DNA of 64,000 nt from Fasciolopsis buskii (GCA_008360955.1 LUCM01011253.1:227035-291034), one strand, 5' to 3'. Positions 11,701 through 26,700 are shown, numbered from the stretch's first letter. Notes: generated from the sequence alone by a model not told the origin. Made by a program: numbers and translations.

Positions 11701-14700
11701 AGACCTCCTCGGCAATGGCGACTGTTGTGAACCTTTCAAGAAAAGTATTTCGAAGGTTCTTCACGTTATCTTCAAAGAAACAGATTTATTGATATTCCAT
11801 TGAGTCCACTGGAGTGCCCCTCAGCGAATTAGATAGCAGCTGACACTATCGACCGCTTCTTTATGGATGTAATAATTCATGTGCTCCTGTGGAGCCGACC
11901 AAATTGGGTGTGCCAGTCAGAAGCTGATAAAACGGATAGAGGAAAGTAAACCTAAGTGCTTGAGGAAAATAGAGTTGGCAGTGCTATACCGGCGCAAACT
12001 GTCGTCACGCATTTACGGTGACCATGGATGGGTCGCTCAGAATTATCTACCATGCTATCGACCTCCCGAATCCGATGAGAAACGTCACTTTGTGTTCCGT
12101 TAATGCATTAGCCGTATGATTCCATCATGGTGACGTCCAAACGGAAGTGACTTTTCTCTTGTCCGTGAAGTGTGATGCAACCATATGTCCGAGAATTAGT
12201 GCATTCGCTATCAAACACGGTCCAATGAAAACTGATCTGATGTGCATTCTACATTAAAGGACCCTCTCGTTCCATGACTCTTTAGAAATCAACATATGGA
12301 TTTGAGCGTTTTAATCGCTAGTTAAACCTTGACTGTTGAAACGTTATGGTTGAAAACATTCGGTTTAGTAAGCACCACCGATATTACGATCCCACTTTTC
12401 TGAATGTACTTCGACTTTGCCAACTCCGTCGAATAGTTACTCATCTTCCGTTGATACATGGGCGGCTGAAAACACGGGCTAGCACGTGGAAGGTGCAAAG
12501 ATTTATTTTGTCATACCTTTTTAACCACGCAATGAAAAGCGGATTGCTGTTGCTGCGCAACTAAAACAGCTCCTACATAGGTCTGTTAGCCACGAAGTAT
12601 GCGTTTTTCAGTGTATCTTTCCTGGGTATCTTAAACCTGTGGATATCCCCATCTGCGGGCTACATTGTCTATCATTAATGGACTGTTGAATTGTTTAGTT
12701 TAATTCCATTCACATCTTCTGGTCAAACCAGATAAAGTTAATTCTGACATGTGTTACTATTTTTCAGCTACTCATTTGCTATCCGGTGAGTACCAACAGC
12801 AACACAATTTTGATGCCAACAGCAAGTGACGTCAAACTACGCAATCTGTAAATTCCATCCGAACGACCCAATTCCAGCTGACATGACAGATTAATTTTCG
12901 CATTGCCTTTCTCGCTGACCGTTAATTGCAATCACAGCCGAAATGAAAGTTCATGCAGTGCAAACTCCTGTGTTTTCCCCAATCAAATGTTTAATAAATT
13001 TAACCCGAAAGTGTTTTTGTTTTCGAGAGAATGGTTCAAATTCGAAAGTAATGAGTTTGGTAAAAGAGCTTTTTTCTTTTTTTCCGTTCACTATTTAAAT
13101 CTTGCAGCCAAAACACTTGACAGCTTCGTTCCAGGCCGATTTTAGTCAAGTGAAACGGAGCACAGCAAACAGAAGCTGAATTGGATTCGGCACATTGGCC
13201 ACGGAAAAATTAATTCCATACTGTTCACCCATCGTTTGTCTGTGACACTCATACACACACTTAAGTAAATAAAAGCTGTCTTATCTCAAAAAATGATCCA
13301 GATTTGACCATTGAAATGCTTGAGGGTATTTGAATGGAATTCGAAACAAGCATTGGTCTCATTCGGAGAGTAATTTGAAGCAAGAATTTCTGGGAATTTG
13401 TTTTGCCAGTTAGAATAGTTTAACCAGGCCGAATCTGGTCTTTTCTGTAGGAACCGTAAACTATTTGCATTCTGCAATGGTAGAGATATTATTCTCCAGC
13501 TATGACAATTTTCGTTCCGCTAAGACTTGACAGCGCAGAGGGTGTGCAGACACAACTGCTAAGTGGTACTGAATCTGAGTGAATAAAACAGTAGCAGCCA
13601 AACGGAGGCTGAATGTATTACCTTTGTGACCTTTTACTTCAACATGTAAGGAAAATTTGGTGTGACAGTGTTGTTTCTTGCTTTCCACATTCCGTATTAG
13701 CACAGAGGTGTTTAATGCCCCGTCTGAGAGCAATTTTAAATCAACACATGAACCAGTTAAGTTGGATGATGTTTTGAGTACAGATTTCCCAAATTCTCCT
13801 CTACCTTTGAGTAAGGATTATTTACTGACAGCAGACATCAATGGAGAGATAAACATTTCATACCTTAATGTTTATACCAACGAAAACAAAGTAAAACAGA
13901 GTGGACAGTTCACATGCTGACTGAGTTTCAGTTCTTGCATTGCCGTTATTCCGGAACAATGAACTAGATGTGAATCGTGAACAGTAGCAGCCGAAGATTT
14001 GCAGATCAAATCTCTGAACTGAAAATGAGCAGTGGATTAACCAAATAGCTTAGTTCACGGCAAATCTTTTCTCCTCTATATCACTCCTGTTCTAGTTTTA
14101 TAAATCTACGTTGAAATGCCAGTTTTTAAACGTTTCTTTGACTTCATTTTGTGAAATGCATGTATGGGAAATGTTTTGCTATCTGTATCTTTGTTCTGGC
14201 GCTTACATCTGAAGTGGCTGAACAAGGTATGTATGCGGAACGCGTGTGTACATTCCCCTGACTGCCTTCTCTTATCTTTTTGGGGTTCAAAAGAGGATGC
14301 ATTAGCTTTAAAACAAGCTTTGTGGGCGGTTAGTTGTGCATTTCACTGAAAGAAAAACTGGCCCTGGGTATGAGAAACACTCGCACTTAACGTCAACTAT
14401 CGCTAACCAGATATGATCCAGAAATGTGCTGCTTAGATTCAGGGATCCACCAGTTCTTTTCTATTTAGGTCATATACTGATCATTATGTCCCTTGGGCTT
14501 GTGGCCGTGATTACCTAAATTAAACCACAGAAAACTGAAAAATGAGGATATGATGAGACACGCTCAGATAGTAAACTACAAAAATTGCCTAAGATTTGTG
14601 TTTTTAGAGCTATGCATTATTCCATCTGTTATGATGCATCCATGAATGCCGGAATGATCAGCTTTTGGCAGTCAAGAACTTGATTCGACTCTTCATGACG

Positions 14701-17700
14701 TTCGGTCTGTTTATTCCTGATGGATCACAAACACCTCAGCATAGAAGAATTCTAGACTGCATCAGTGTTGAATTTAGGATGTTCTTATGGATGAAACAGT
14801 TTCAATGACCGCTATTAGTTTTGCCATAACAACGTTAATTGAAAGAAGATATTCGTTTAACACCTCATTGTGACGGAACAGAATCACATCTCAGGTAGAC
14901 CAAATGTTTTCCCTTTATGATGGGATATGCCCAGTGCACTGAATTAAACCAGGTTATCATTTAGAGTATTACTAATAAAAGCGTTTCAACGAGGACATCT
15001 TTTGCAGTTAGTTTTCTTCCCGCTGAGCCCGGGGATCAGTAACGGAAACATCGCCACTTACATGTTTGCCCGTTAGGTCTAGATACGTTGCGTATGCATT
15101 CTGCCTCACACGCCTGCGCCTGGTCATCTCTATTCCTTCGACTACAACCCGATGTCATTCGGTCCATCGTGAAATATTCATTAAAGACGTCATTCATCCA
15201 AAGGCAGATGAAGCAATAAGTGCATAACAATGCAAGGTGATTGTTGAACTTGTGGGTCGTGTGAAGACACCATGCTTTAATGGCCGGCGTATTCTGCCCA
15301 AGGTTGCACAGTGAGCGGTGAATCGTAAAAGCCTCATGGGAATGTCACATACCAAGGAAAGTTCTCCGTAAAACTCTGCCCCATTTCTTTATGTATGTTG
15401 ACGCTCTCTCCTCAAGCAATGGTTACAAACAGGAAGCTTACCGAGCGAACCTTAAAACTGAAGTTGTGTTAACAGAAGGACCTATTATCGTGGTCACGGA
15501 TGCATATCCCAAATTCAGACTAGCTCAAACTAACTTTGACCAAAATGCGTGCTGAATAATCAAAAATTAGCTTTTATTAGCGCAACGTATGCTCACCTCG
15601 TTTCTAATCACGTTGGCAACCTCAACGTAGCCTAAAAGTCGGGTATAACAAATAAGTTTATCGTTGCAAAAAGATGATTTGGCACAGAATTTCTTAGCGT
15701 TTATCATGCATAAGTGATAATAAAGTTTCGAAACTTGTCATTAGAATGTTCTTTAAAAAGAGTAGTTGGTCCCATGTATCAATACAAACAATGTATAAAC
15801 TGCATGTTTGTCATCATATGCTTTGTTTCGATCTTCCTCGTGTGCTCGTAAACTATCGCGGTTGTCGTTGACTGGGGCATTGTGACAAAAACGAACAATC
15901 ACGTAATCTTGTGGTAGATATACAAAGCGAAAGCAGACAAAACGTAATTGATTATTTTAAGGCTGCTTTGTTTTCTCGTTGTTTACCCGCTCGAGAACAA
16001 TTCACCGGAATTTTGTTTCACCTGTCTCAACAGTATTTTCACGTTAATATTGTTCCAGAAACCTGGTTGGATGAGACTGCCGCGGTAGTACGAAAGAGTG
16101 TGCACATATTACGTGGTATCGCCAGAGACGAAATAACTAGGAGTTGCGAAGTCACAAACTCCTCTAACTGATCACGGTTGCAGTTCATTTTCTTTTTACT
16201 CAGTCTTGCAGGTTCGTAAGACTTCAAACTTTAAACGGATACACTCAAACGATTTGATTTGTTAGGGCATTTTCCGGTCTCCGTTACTATTTGGGAAACT
16301 CGTATCTTCCACATTGTTCCATCAGGTTTTGTTGAAATATAGCACACTGGCACAAGTAACCATTTTCTTGGATGCATAATCCTTGATCGCCATCAGACAG
16401 ATCACGTCACAGTGCTTTAGGCAGCATGCAATTAATTTGGTCTATCGACGAATTTCCCAAAGCAAAACGATGCAGTTTCCAGAGGAGAGCTAAAACATTA
16501 CATTTGAAAACAATTTAAATCAGCAAAAAACTAGTTTTAGAATTATCCTTGCTCAAACGCACAAACCACATTAGAAATCCCTCTGAAATCAAATATCAGA
16601 ACAGAGGAATACATAATAAACTTTCCATTTCCGAACAGAAAATTTTGCTCCAAGGAACAGCATTATTTCAACCTGATCCCATCAGTAAATAAATGGACCA
16701 GATTATGCGAATGAGCGGAAAATAAGGCTAGGCCATGCAATGCAGTGGGTCAGTACAAAGACCTCTACACCGAATTCACTCACGTTAGGGATTACCTCTA
16801 AGTATAATCAGATTCATTTTCACGAGTTCAGTTATCCGCTTGAGGAAAATGTACTTGTCGTGTCCGAAGAAAGAACTCAGTAAGACGGAGATGGCACGGT
16901 GCAGCCATGATGATCTCGCCGCATTTTTAAACCGTAAACCACGCTGTCAACGTGATTGTTTGATGCTTTGGCTAGCCGAATTGTTATGACCGAATTATAA
17001 TCTCAGACCCTTGGATCTTAACTAGTGTGACTTTCTTAGAAATGACCACTTCGGATTCAAACGGTGCTTTGGAAAGATGTGACAAAGTTATAACGAATAT
17101 GCACTGGGCAATCTGCACTTCCTAATTTCTTTGTGACTATTTTATTTTTTTCACTTTGGGCACTTGCCGTGAGGTTCTTCTTAGGTCATTTAGATTACCA
17201 CTTTTCACCTACTTTTTATCTTGACATTTCTGATGTGGCGGCACCCGGGAAACACGAAAAATTGGGCTGCAAATCCATCCTTCAGCAATTCACAATAACC
17301 GCTTGATTATCCACTGCTGATCACCTAATCCGAAAGACCATTTGCAGTGCTGGGGAACGAATATTGTTCTGTAGGTTAGAAGCTCATTGTGTTTCTGTAC
17401 TTAATCAACCCGACATTTACCTTTTTTCTTCGGGCACTACTATTTGAGTGTATCGTAAACGACGATGTGGCTTGGTGATGGTAATTTCCCATAGAGCATT
17501 CAGTCATCAATCATTCCGACACGTCCATTTTAGACAAAAGTAGTCTGTACTTAATTCTGCTAAGACCTGAAATTCACTCACATTCAACACATTTTTTTAT
17601 TCTGCGCAAATATTTCATGCCTCAATGACGCAGCCTATCTACTAGCAATTTTATCCTACCTCAACCATATGAGGCAAAGCTATTTTTCAAATGGTCCATT

Positions 17701-20618
17701 TTGTTAGCCCTTTATTTCTACAATATATTCTGATAGCTACGCTGCTATGCAGTCATTTTTGCATGCTTTTAATTGTGAATCAACGGCTGAACTGAAATCA
17801 TTATATCTGTCGATCAGAGCCGATATAAAACACTTCGATTTCGGTCATACGCAAAAAATTGAAAACGGTCTGTGGTTACGATATAGAGTAAGTTGCTTGC
17901 AATGCGGGAAACTAAGTGTTCACCAAGCTAAAACCAGTAGTGAGCAGCTGAATGGTGTATATTCTGTTGAAAATACTGGTAGCTTTAGGTGTTACAGGTC
18001 GAGGAGGAACTGCATCCTGAAAATCCCAGAAGAGTCCCCAATACCCATAACGCTTCTGTCTAATTGGTCTCAGTTCCAGCAGGTTCATCTTGATGGACTG
18101 GGCTATTTCGCAATCGCTTTAGGCATCTCGCACTATTTATTACAAAATCTCTTAGCAAACTATTGTAGGCGAAATGTTCTTCCTCCAGCATGCATTTAGT
18201 TTTAAGTCCCCGGGCAATTATACTCCCAGGGCTTTTAATTATCCCGCAGATTTTGATGTTGCTAATTCATTGGATCGCAAGCCTTCAATCTTTGAATAAC
18301 TGAGGAGTTATTTGTCCCAGAACATCAGTATCATTATTCAGGAACGTGGTAGTCACGGCCGTCACTCATGAATCAGTTGTGCATTGGAGTGCTGTTTAGC
18401 GAAGCGCCTTTTCTCAGTTTACATTTAGGACAGCTTCATACCGTTCGATCGGTTTCTACTTCAATAATATTATAATCATGGTCCTAGGACACAAGTCGGT
18501 CGTAGTCCGAAGGCTAGCCATTGGCATGAATTTGTGTGAACCCAAAACCAATCTTAATCTTCTCTCACACTAGTGGATAGGCTGAAGAAAATGAGCAATG
18601 TCGGTCATGTGATGAACTTGCACTATCCTTTTGGACTTGATCCAACATGGACAGACCAGTAAACCCACTTTGCCAGCTTCTTACACCTCGAGGGTAAATT
18701 AAACCTATTTCAGTCGTTGGTATCTCGTATGTGAAGTATTTACTCCAAAAGAATATTAGAGAAGAAATTAGATCAGATCCGACATGTATTCCTAAACGGT
18801 GGGTATCTGGAACGTTTTACTCTAAAGAACATGCGGCAACTGTCCAAGAAAACGCTGTTGTTGGCAGCAAAAATGAAAGAGCTACAAATAAAACTCCTTT
18901 TCGAAGGAGACATTAAGCGAGAAGTACTCGTTCGATGTCTGAGAAGTGCAATCGCACGCATTTCTCCCCCCGCCGCACTAAGTGCAACTTTCGCCAATGG
19001 CTCTGTGATTTCTTCGAATCTTAAAGAGTAACTGCCTATCCTTTCTTCATCTTTGCTGACCTATTCATTCGCTTGCTCATGACCAGCGACCTATGTGGGT
19101 AAAACGAAACCGTAGATGTAGCAAAGAATCAAGAAGCTCAAGTCAGCCTCGATAAAAACAGGGACCAGAAAATGCACAGCTAATGCTATCGTAGCGCTCC
19201 TCGCAGACATCATGAGAATAACGAGGCCTTCAAAGTGATCTCCGATGTACCGGAGAATCCGTCGAATGTTGTTTGTATGCTTCATTTGGAAGCAGCAGAA
19301 TGAGTAGCAATCAGGCTGTTAAACTGATCGCTGTGTTCACTGAAATGATTTGCCAAATCACTCCACGATGGCAGCGATCCTTGACCGTGACCTTTCACGC
19401 GTGACAGCAAACAGTTAATCCGTCTTGTGTATCTCGTTCAGTGAACTTTTGCCGACCATGAACAATCAATAATTCGCCCACTCTTACTTTTCATGCCACA
19501 TTTCATACATTATTTTTACTAAACCATCTTATCTTGATGCTCTAACATTACTCATAAAATGTGCTTCCCACCACGTGTGTAAATAAATTAGCTAGATAAC
19601 GGAGTAACTGAAGACAAGTTTGTTCGGTACCGTGTTCTTTTTCGCTAAATTTACATCTTTCTTGCGCTTTGCGTATCTCAACCAATGTTGGAAAACTGAA
19701 CGGTCTTCCTTCTCGGATTAGATACCTGCATCACTCATTTTATTGGAACGATCATAGAGCTCATGACATGTTTATTGATCTAACTAGACGGTCCAAACGG
19801 AGAAGCAATCCGGCCGCATAAACAGCTCGTTTTCTAGGCTCCAGTCAGATCATATAGCTCCTCTTTTTCTTGCTGTGCTTTCAGTCTTCAGTTTCGGCTT
19901 TATTCTTACCTTGTGCGTCTGAATGTCCCGATGCTCCTTTCAAGGTGCAAGCCACTAAGTAGGACTTCTTTCTATTCTCACGCGGTCTTCTGCTATACTG
20001 GAGTTTATCACTAACGCGCTGTGCCATATGCCCACTGATCTCGATTGGGCTAATATTGTTGATTCAATAGGAAGAACAATTAAGGTTTTCCTATAGAAGT
20101 CTGAGTTTCCATATGGTCAATTAAAATTAAGTAGACCCATGTAGCGGCAATTTATCGCTATATCTTTTTATCATTGTTTTTTATATTTTCTTCACGATCT
20201 CCTAATGACCAACCTTAAGCTTACCTCTGCATCGTCAGCGATTCTATTGCCACTGTCAGTTCCATACAACCCTTTGTGATAATTAAGTTCATATGCTCTT
20301 CAGCTGTTCGGAAACACAGTGACTTGACCATTCTACAGTCAAAAGTTTTATGCAGCCGTTAACCGGTGGCAAACCTCTGTGATCCGTTGCCAGATGAGCT
20401 TGTCGAATGCCAGACTATTAGATCGGCATACGGCCCATTTATTACAACCAACCTTTAAGCAAGATAAACATAATAAAAACTTGAGTGGAAATGCCGAAAA
20501 CACTTTTATCTATTCTGGCTGTTTCGGTTTGAGTCACGAATTTTTAGCGTGTCCGAAAACTTGGGTATTCTACCTAACCTCTCAAGCACAACTTTCCATT
20601 CTGCATTGCTCATAGACA
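5726..20618. other. About 15 kb with no recognisable gene
   Basis: Only short frames occur. The longest, 17747-18199 on the plus strand (150 codons), has no motif I know, and roughly one such frame is expected by chance in 64 kb at this AT content. Frames at 9522-9719, 11510-12103 and 13678-13920 read as mixed, protein-like sequence but match no family I can name. A 19-bp palindrome sits at 6893-6911. No microsatellite, tRNA-like element or retroelement motif was seen. Confidence 0.5.
6893..6911. repeat. 19-bp palindrome (9-bp arms)
   Basis: ATGATCACA, a single A, then TGTGATCAT form perfect 9-bp arms with one central base. A palindrome of this size could arise by chance in 64 kb, so no function is assigned. 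Confidence 0.7.
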
Positions 20619-20654
20619 ATATATATATATATGCATATATATATATATGTATAT
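20619..20654. repeat. AT dinucleotide repeat forming a 30-bp perfect palindrome
   Basis: Positions 20619-20648 read (AT)7-GC-(AT)7, a perfect self-complementary 30-mer centred on GC, followed by GTATAT. AT repeats of this sort are prone to cruciform extrusion and length change. Confidence 0.92.
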
Positions 20655-23284
20655 GGCTCTGTTAAGGGCAAGAAAACAAAACGTATTTACACAGACGCAG
20701 ATTTCCGCGTGAGGTCAAATTAAAACTGGGAACCAGTATAACTTGAATTGTGCCTACGAGCCCCGACAAGGCCACGTGATTCGTCAATGGAGATTTTCGA
20801 TAAAAACTTTAAGCATCCACGTCGCGTGCTCCACAAGCTGCATTAGCCAGGAAGGGAATAAATCAGCTCGTTCCGCCAATGTCTTACTCTCCAAGATTGG
20901 ACTATAATTTCAGTTAAAAAAATCACCTTTCTCAGTAATTCATGCAGAAGTTTACTTGTGTGATTATAACTGCCATTGTTATTGTGTATAATCCAGAACA
21001 GATATACACAGTCATAAAATGATTGAAGCAAACTTTACCGGCTACGGTCAGTAAATTGAGGGATGGTGGAAGTGGTTCTTCAGATTTGTTCACGAAATTC
21101 ATTCACAAACTCAAGGTGAAGTATGAGATGCATTCCAGTAAAGTTGTGTCTGGTGGAAAATAGCAATTAGAAACATTCCTTGTTTTATGATAGGTTCTCA
21201 AAAGAACGTTATTTAAGTGAATGAGATCGTCGGGAATGGTAAATGTTGTCTTTTCAAGAAAACTGACATATAAACCTCAAAAATCACTATAGTTCAATGC
21301 GCTACCACTGAGTCATATTTCCGTGTTCTTACGGATTTTTGCAGCTGGAAAGCTTATTGACATCGTTCAAGAGTCATGGTCCAAATTAAACCAGTTACAT
21401 TTTGCCCTTAAGCTGTGGCCGAAGACACTGAAACTGTTTAGTTTGGCTCTTAAATTACGTAAATGACTGCAGTAGATGTGCGCAGACCAATGAATTAGGA
21501 TTAATAAAAGAATAAATCCACCTTGTTCTTTTGGGATCACCTAGGAAAGTGGTGACTGACTTAGCTCCGGGACACTTATTCTCCTTCATTCCCGTGTAAC
21601 TGAGTAAAACAGATGATGTGCCAATGACACTTGGTAGCCGAATCGAACAGAGAGGATTAAAGCAGAGGTCAGTCCGTTAAAAGTTATAAAGTTAAAAAAC
21701 AACAAAGAAAATAGCGATAGGAATTCCTCCTCGATTTATAAAGTATAAAGTAAAACCCCCGGAGCACTTTAATCTGCTAGACTCTCACGGGAGTTATGCT
21801 GAAGGCAACTAATAAGTATGGAGCACAGTAGTTGACGCAACAATGTAGTGGATTATACAGGACTGGAGTGGATTTGTCTGCAAATCTGTTATTTTTTATT
21901 GATCCCGACGGGATTATCGAAACTCCGTGCAACTAAATTCGGCAAGAAAAAAAGGAAAAGTGATGTTCTCGTTTACAAGAGGTAGGGTTAAAAGTCGACT
22001 GACTGTTAAACACTAAGCGGACAGAATCACCTAATAATTTCAGCATCTGTTTAGTGACTACAACGTGCACATTGCTTTAACTTCTTGAATCACGTCCTGC
22101 AGCGACTGACGAATGGTTGATGAATAACGCCTAAATGTTCCTTAATATGGCCCTTTGCTAGGGAAAGATACTTCTGGAGATTTGATTTCGATTCTTTCAC
22201 GGATTACATCTGGTTCAATGGTCAATTTGGCTGGGAAGTTCACAGGATCAAACGGGTGAAAACGCCCAACCAGAGATCAAATTAAAACAATATTATGTAC
22301 AATCTGTCTGATGGTTATTCGAACTTTTCAATGGAATACGAAGAATTGCAGATGTTTTGACTAACTGACGACTAGTGATTCTGCAGATTGCATCATCTAC
22401 AGGAAAGACGGTTCCTAAACTTCACCATCAATCGTAGAGGGACGTGAGGACAACTTTATTATTTCAGCGATACACGGGAATAACGCTAGTCGGTTTACTG
22501 CATACGTGATGGATTTTTCGTAACAAATGTCCTTGTGTGTTATGAATGTTCTGATTGACGACTATTTTCAACCCAGTCCCGGTAATTGACGTGTGATGCC
22601 TCGAACCATTGGTCACATTTTCCTGTCAACTCATCAGCTGTTAACTTCGGCATTTTGTACGGTCACCGTGCACTTTGTATCAATAACGTTGTTCTTACGA
22701 CCCATTTTCCTAGCTATTTTATGCATGAATTTTCCAAGAATGCTCACAAAGTATCGCAATTTGAACGTAAGAAATCAGAAAAGTTGAATTTTTCCCATAA
22801 CATTTGCGCTGGAAGTTGAAAACATTGGATAACCTACTGGAATATAAAAAATCTAACGTATTCCTAGAAGGGATGGAAGTCCATGAGATGCAATCGAAGA
22901 AACAGTATTTGATGATTCGGCTTTTTGTAGACTAGGAACCTCCTTACAAAATGTGCACGGGTCGTGGGAAACATTTTGACAGAAAAACGCCGTTCCCAGT
23001 CATCTATATTTGTTTGTAAAAGATAACAAAAGACAATTAGTCAGGGAACAGGAATAAATTTGATAGATGTTAGGACAAACAGTAGGCGGGGCAACTGACA
23101 TTCGTCATTATTCTACTGGCCTCGTTTTATGTCTTGGGAGACCTATTAAGGGAGCTGACTGAATGTTCTACGTTGTTCGGATCTGAAAAGCTTTTGACCT
23201 CGAGGAAATCAAGAACCAAAAGTGAATGGATTACCAGTATTCGTTGACTGAAATGTCTGAACCTGCCAGTCATGTCGACATACC
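20655..23284. other. No recognisable gene; left flank of the gypsy relic
   Basis: No domain or repeat could be assigned. The last few hundred bases may hold earlier parts of the Ty3/gypsy polyprotein (the protease-to-RT connection), but I could not match any motif there with confidence. No LTR was identified. Confidence 0.45.
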
Positions 23285-23745
23285 TAAGCTGATAGAGCAA
23301 ATATACATGGACTTACTTTGTGGATGAGTTGAAATCTTGCAGGAGTTGATGTCTTTTCGCACTTGGACCCAAAACATGCGTCAGTTCTAACATACCGTAG
23401 TCATACTTTAATGCTGCGCACGTAGAATAAGTTTCGGAAGAAGAGACCTATCTGCACTCCACGTGTTTCAAATGGGATGTTTCGGCAGTCTCGGTTATTT
23501 TCCCACGAGGTGTGATGAATGCGTAATAGAATGTGAAACCCCCACTTTTTTCATTGGCTCCTCTGATTTAAGATTCATCCACCCATTGACCTTTTAAGGC
23601 AAATAGTCTTCTAAAGTGCTCTACAGGATTGCACGGTGAAGTTCACAAAATGCAAGGCTGTAAAATTGGAGATTATTTTGGTCTTTTGCGATGACATTGC
23701 CAGTCCGAAAGTGAATTGTGTGGAGAACTTAGGTATGAACAAATA
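23285..23745 (+). pseudogene. Decayed Ty3/gypsy reverse transcriptase
   Basis: One reading frame carries three gypsy RT landmarks in the right order. First, LAGVDVFSHLDPKHA (23336-23380) matches the usual LAGxxxFSKLDLxxAY block with the first catalytic Asp. Next, NGMFRQSRLFSHEV (23471-23512) matches the GLFRYxRLPFGV block, with PFG lost. Last, LVFCDDIASPKVNCVENL (23678-23731) matches the YxDDI active site and the following EEHLxxL helix, with both Asp residues kept. Stops interrupt it, including TAG near 23417 and TGATGA at 23513-23518. The gap between the second and third blocks is about 25-30 codons longer than normal. It is a dead fragment; the assignment rests on motif reading, not an alignment score. 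Confidence 0.6.
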
Positions 23746-26700
23746 TCCTATTGATTTGACCAGCAATTACTTACATGCAACTGTTCTCCTCATATTCTCG
23801 TTTTTTTAATGTGTTCATAACGTAATAAAGAGAGGGAATATTTTTTTCATTAATTAATTACTCTCCTCAATAATGCTGGATGTTAGCCCCTTTAAACTGA
23901 TGACTCGTTGTTGGGCATTTTAAATGACAAGGTAATATAAATCAGCTAATTATTGTCCTATTTCTGGTGACGTTTAAAAGGAGCGATTATTTTCGTGAAA
24001 CTGCATGCACCGAAGGAAAACCTGACGCCGTTGGTTGTAGCAAAATATTTGTTCTGTAAATATTTTTCTTAATGCTTTATAAGTTGCATAAGTGAATCGA
24101 AAAGGTTCAGCCGCCTCCCAATATCTACTATTTCGTAGAGCCCTATATTGATTAGTTGTTCAATCTGTCAAGATAATTGATAGCAATTAGTGAAAACATT
24201 TTTTCGGCCTTATTTCCTAATGAATCAGCAAATGGTGGGGCTTAAAAATATTTCCAAGCTGCGGAAGAAAAATATCGTTTGTAGACTGCTTTTCTTCGTC
24301 AATAACCCCAATATTTCCACAGGATGGAGCTGAAACTTTTTTACAATACAATTTTTCACGATACAACGCAAATCGAAACTGACTGGTGAATTGAAACTGG
24401 GCGATCTGCTGGCTATTTCTTTTCGTTGGAAACATTCTGCCTTAAAAAATTGGAACAAACCTACCACTAACCAGTAAAACTCGTAATCATTGTCATCGAT
24501 GAGTCTATTATTCAAGACGTTTTATTGGCAAAAATAGTGGAATAAAAATTTACTCAGAATGTTTCACTCGGGTCGACAAAATGAATTATTTATTTTATTA
24601 ACTTTTTCCTTTTCGCGTTTATTTTAAAATAAGCAGTAAAACAAATTTCACAAATGTAATTAACATACGTTTGCTGTCAAGACAGGCTTGATGCTCTGGT
24701 TTGTGGTGAAAATTATGCTGTGGAAAAAAATGTATTTATGGTAGTAATCGTGTAAATAACGCAGTCGTTCCCCTAACACGATCCATTTTTACCATTCTAA
24801 CTTGTTTAGAAAGTGATCGACCACTTGCGTGCAATTTCGCTCTATCAGAAATTGCACGCCATGCTAGTGAATAGACAACGGCGTGTGGACGCCACGAAAC
24901 GTGAATGGAGGGATGATAATGATATTGAAAATATTGAGTTTACACAGACGCACGCAAACAGACAAATGCGTTTGGTGAGCTCGGCAAATGTTTCGAATGA
25001 CAGATAGTTGTAGCATGAATCCTTTGCTTGTTAGCAACGTCTCCAACAATCTCATACAGTTCTGAGTAGTGCATGTTATTTTCGGCCTATTCCGACTGAT
25101 TCTAACCGTGTCCAAACATTCCAATGGTATCTACATGTTAGACTATTTTGCTTTGATACTGTGTGATAATGTATGCAGTGTCTATTTCGAGTTAACTGGC
25201 AATTATATTGTGAATACAAACTAGTGAATTAATGAGGCAAAGGAATTTTTTCTGACAATTCGCTTACCGTCAAATTAATGCGCATTATAAGGACTGCAAG
25301 CATTCAAATGTTGATGTTTCCTCGCTATTTTTATCTTAGTTTGCATCTCAGTAGACGACATTGTTAGGTGGTAGTCAAAAAGGGTGCATGTTAGTGCAGA
25401 GTGACTGCTCTTCAAATCAACTAAATTGATTACTTTTCCTAGCTGTTTGAATATGTGATTTATTGCTAAACACTGCAAGCAGTATTAAAATGGCACCGTT
25501 AATTTGACATCTGCTATGGCCAAGTCACCGGGGCCATTTGGCAGTGTTTTTGTTTGCGGCAAACGCCAATTTCACTCATCAGATTCTTATGGTTGATTTG
25601 TTCTAAATAATATCCGAGTCACTCAACATTCACGAATTTCGTCTTCAACTGTGTACATACCAGAAAGGACAAGACGCTGTCGCTATATATGGTAGAATTA
25701 AGACATTATACAGACTCGGTTCAGTGTTTTATTGTACGGACAATATAACATGGGGGCTTAAGAAAGGTTTATTTGTGGGTTTATTTTTAAGAATCCCGAG
25801 CACCGTTAAAACCCTTGTCTCATTTAATGTGATTCTTTGATGCCAGTAAGATGGCGGTTTGCATAAATGTTTTGCTACCGAATTCTAACAATCATATATA
25901 TAAATACCGTATAACAACCTTTTCTGATGCCCTCCAAATGCGCAACGTTACAATCATAACAAATTTATTTTCAAATAGGAAGTATCTTTCATGCAATGAG
26001 GAGACTTAAACCACCAAAACGATTGTTTTCACGGCTTGGTCCGGATGACTGACCTTGTCAGAAATCTACCGGAACTCTATTGTTGCTATCATGAACAGTG
26101 AAGAATTGTCAGTAGACAGAATGTGCCATGCATAAGCCGGATTTTCACGGCATGAATAATACTAAATCAATAGGATAAAACAAGCTTTCTTGATATCATG
26201 ATGCTTAGTGTCGTGCAAGATTGACCTGGAATAGAGATTCCCGGTAATTTCAGAGGCAGGCTGTGCGGTCTTAAAGCAGAGGCTATAGTAAACGAATAGT
26301 TTCTTAACTAACCACCCGACGAAAAGGTCTTAAAATGCAGTTTTTGCGCCCTAAAACGAGCAATGGTTTCTGAAATCTCATAAAAGCTAAACGAAAAAGA
26401 CATTTCAATTTTCTGAATACAAACAACTGCTCTACTCATAGGTGACCTTCGATGTTTGTCTAGAAACCCAGGAGAATTTTTCGATTTTTCGTCATCGTTT
26501 TCTTAATACCTAGAGGAAAATGTTTGAATTCGGATATCCTATACTGTTGCTGTAATAATATTTCCTAGAGGCTATTACACTACACACAGAAATGACGAGA
26601 ACTTCAAGATTCTTTGGTAATAAACTTTGTTGTGGGAGATGCAATCTGGTGCATTATTACTTAGTATAATTTTCTCTACATCGATACTTACCATGCTAAG

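Noticed and set aside
15036..15230. Possible third copy of the 40.4/47.5 kb repeat (ATGACGT and CGATG blocks on the minus strand)
   Set aside because: Only two short blocks agree and the sequence between them does not align.
17747..18199. 150-codon plus-strand open frame
   Set aside because: No motif I recognise. At this AT content a stop is expected about every 16 codons, and roughly one frame of this length is expected by chance over six frames of 64 kb.
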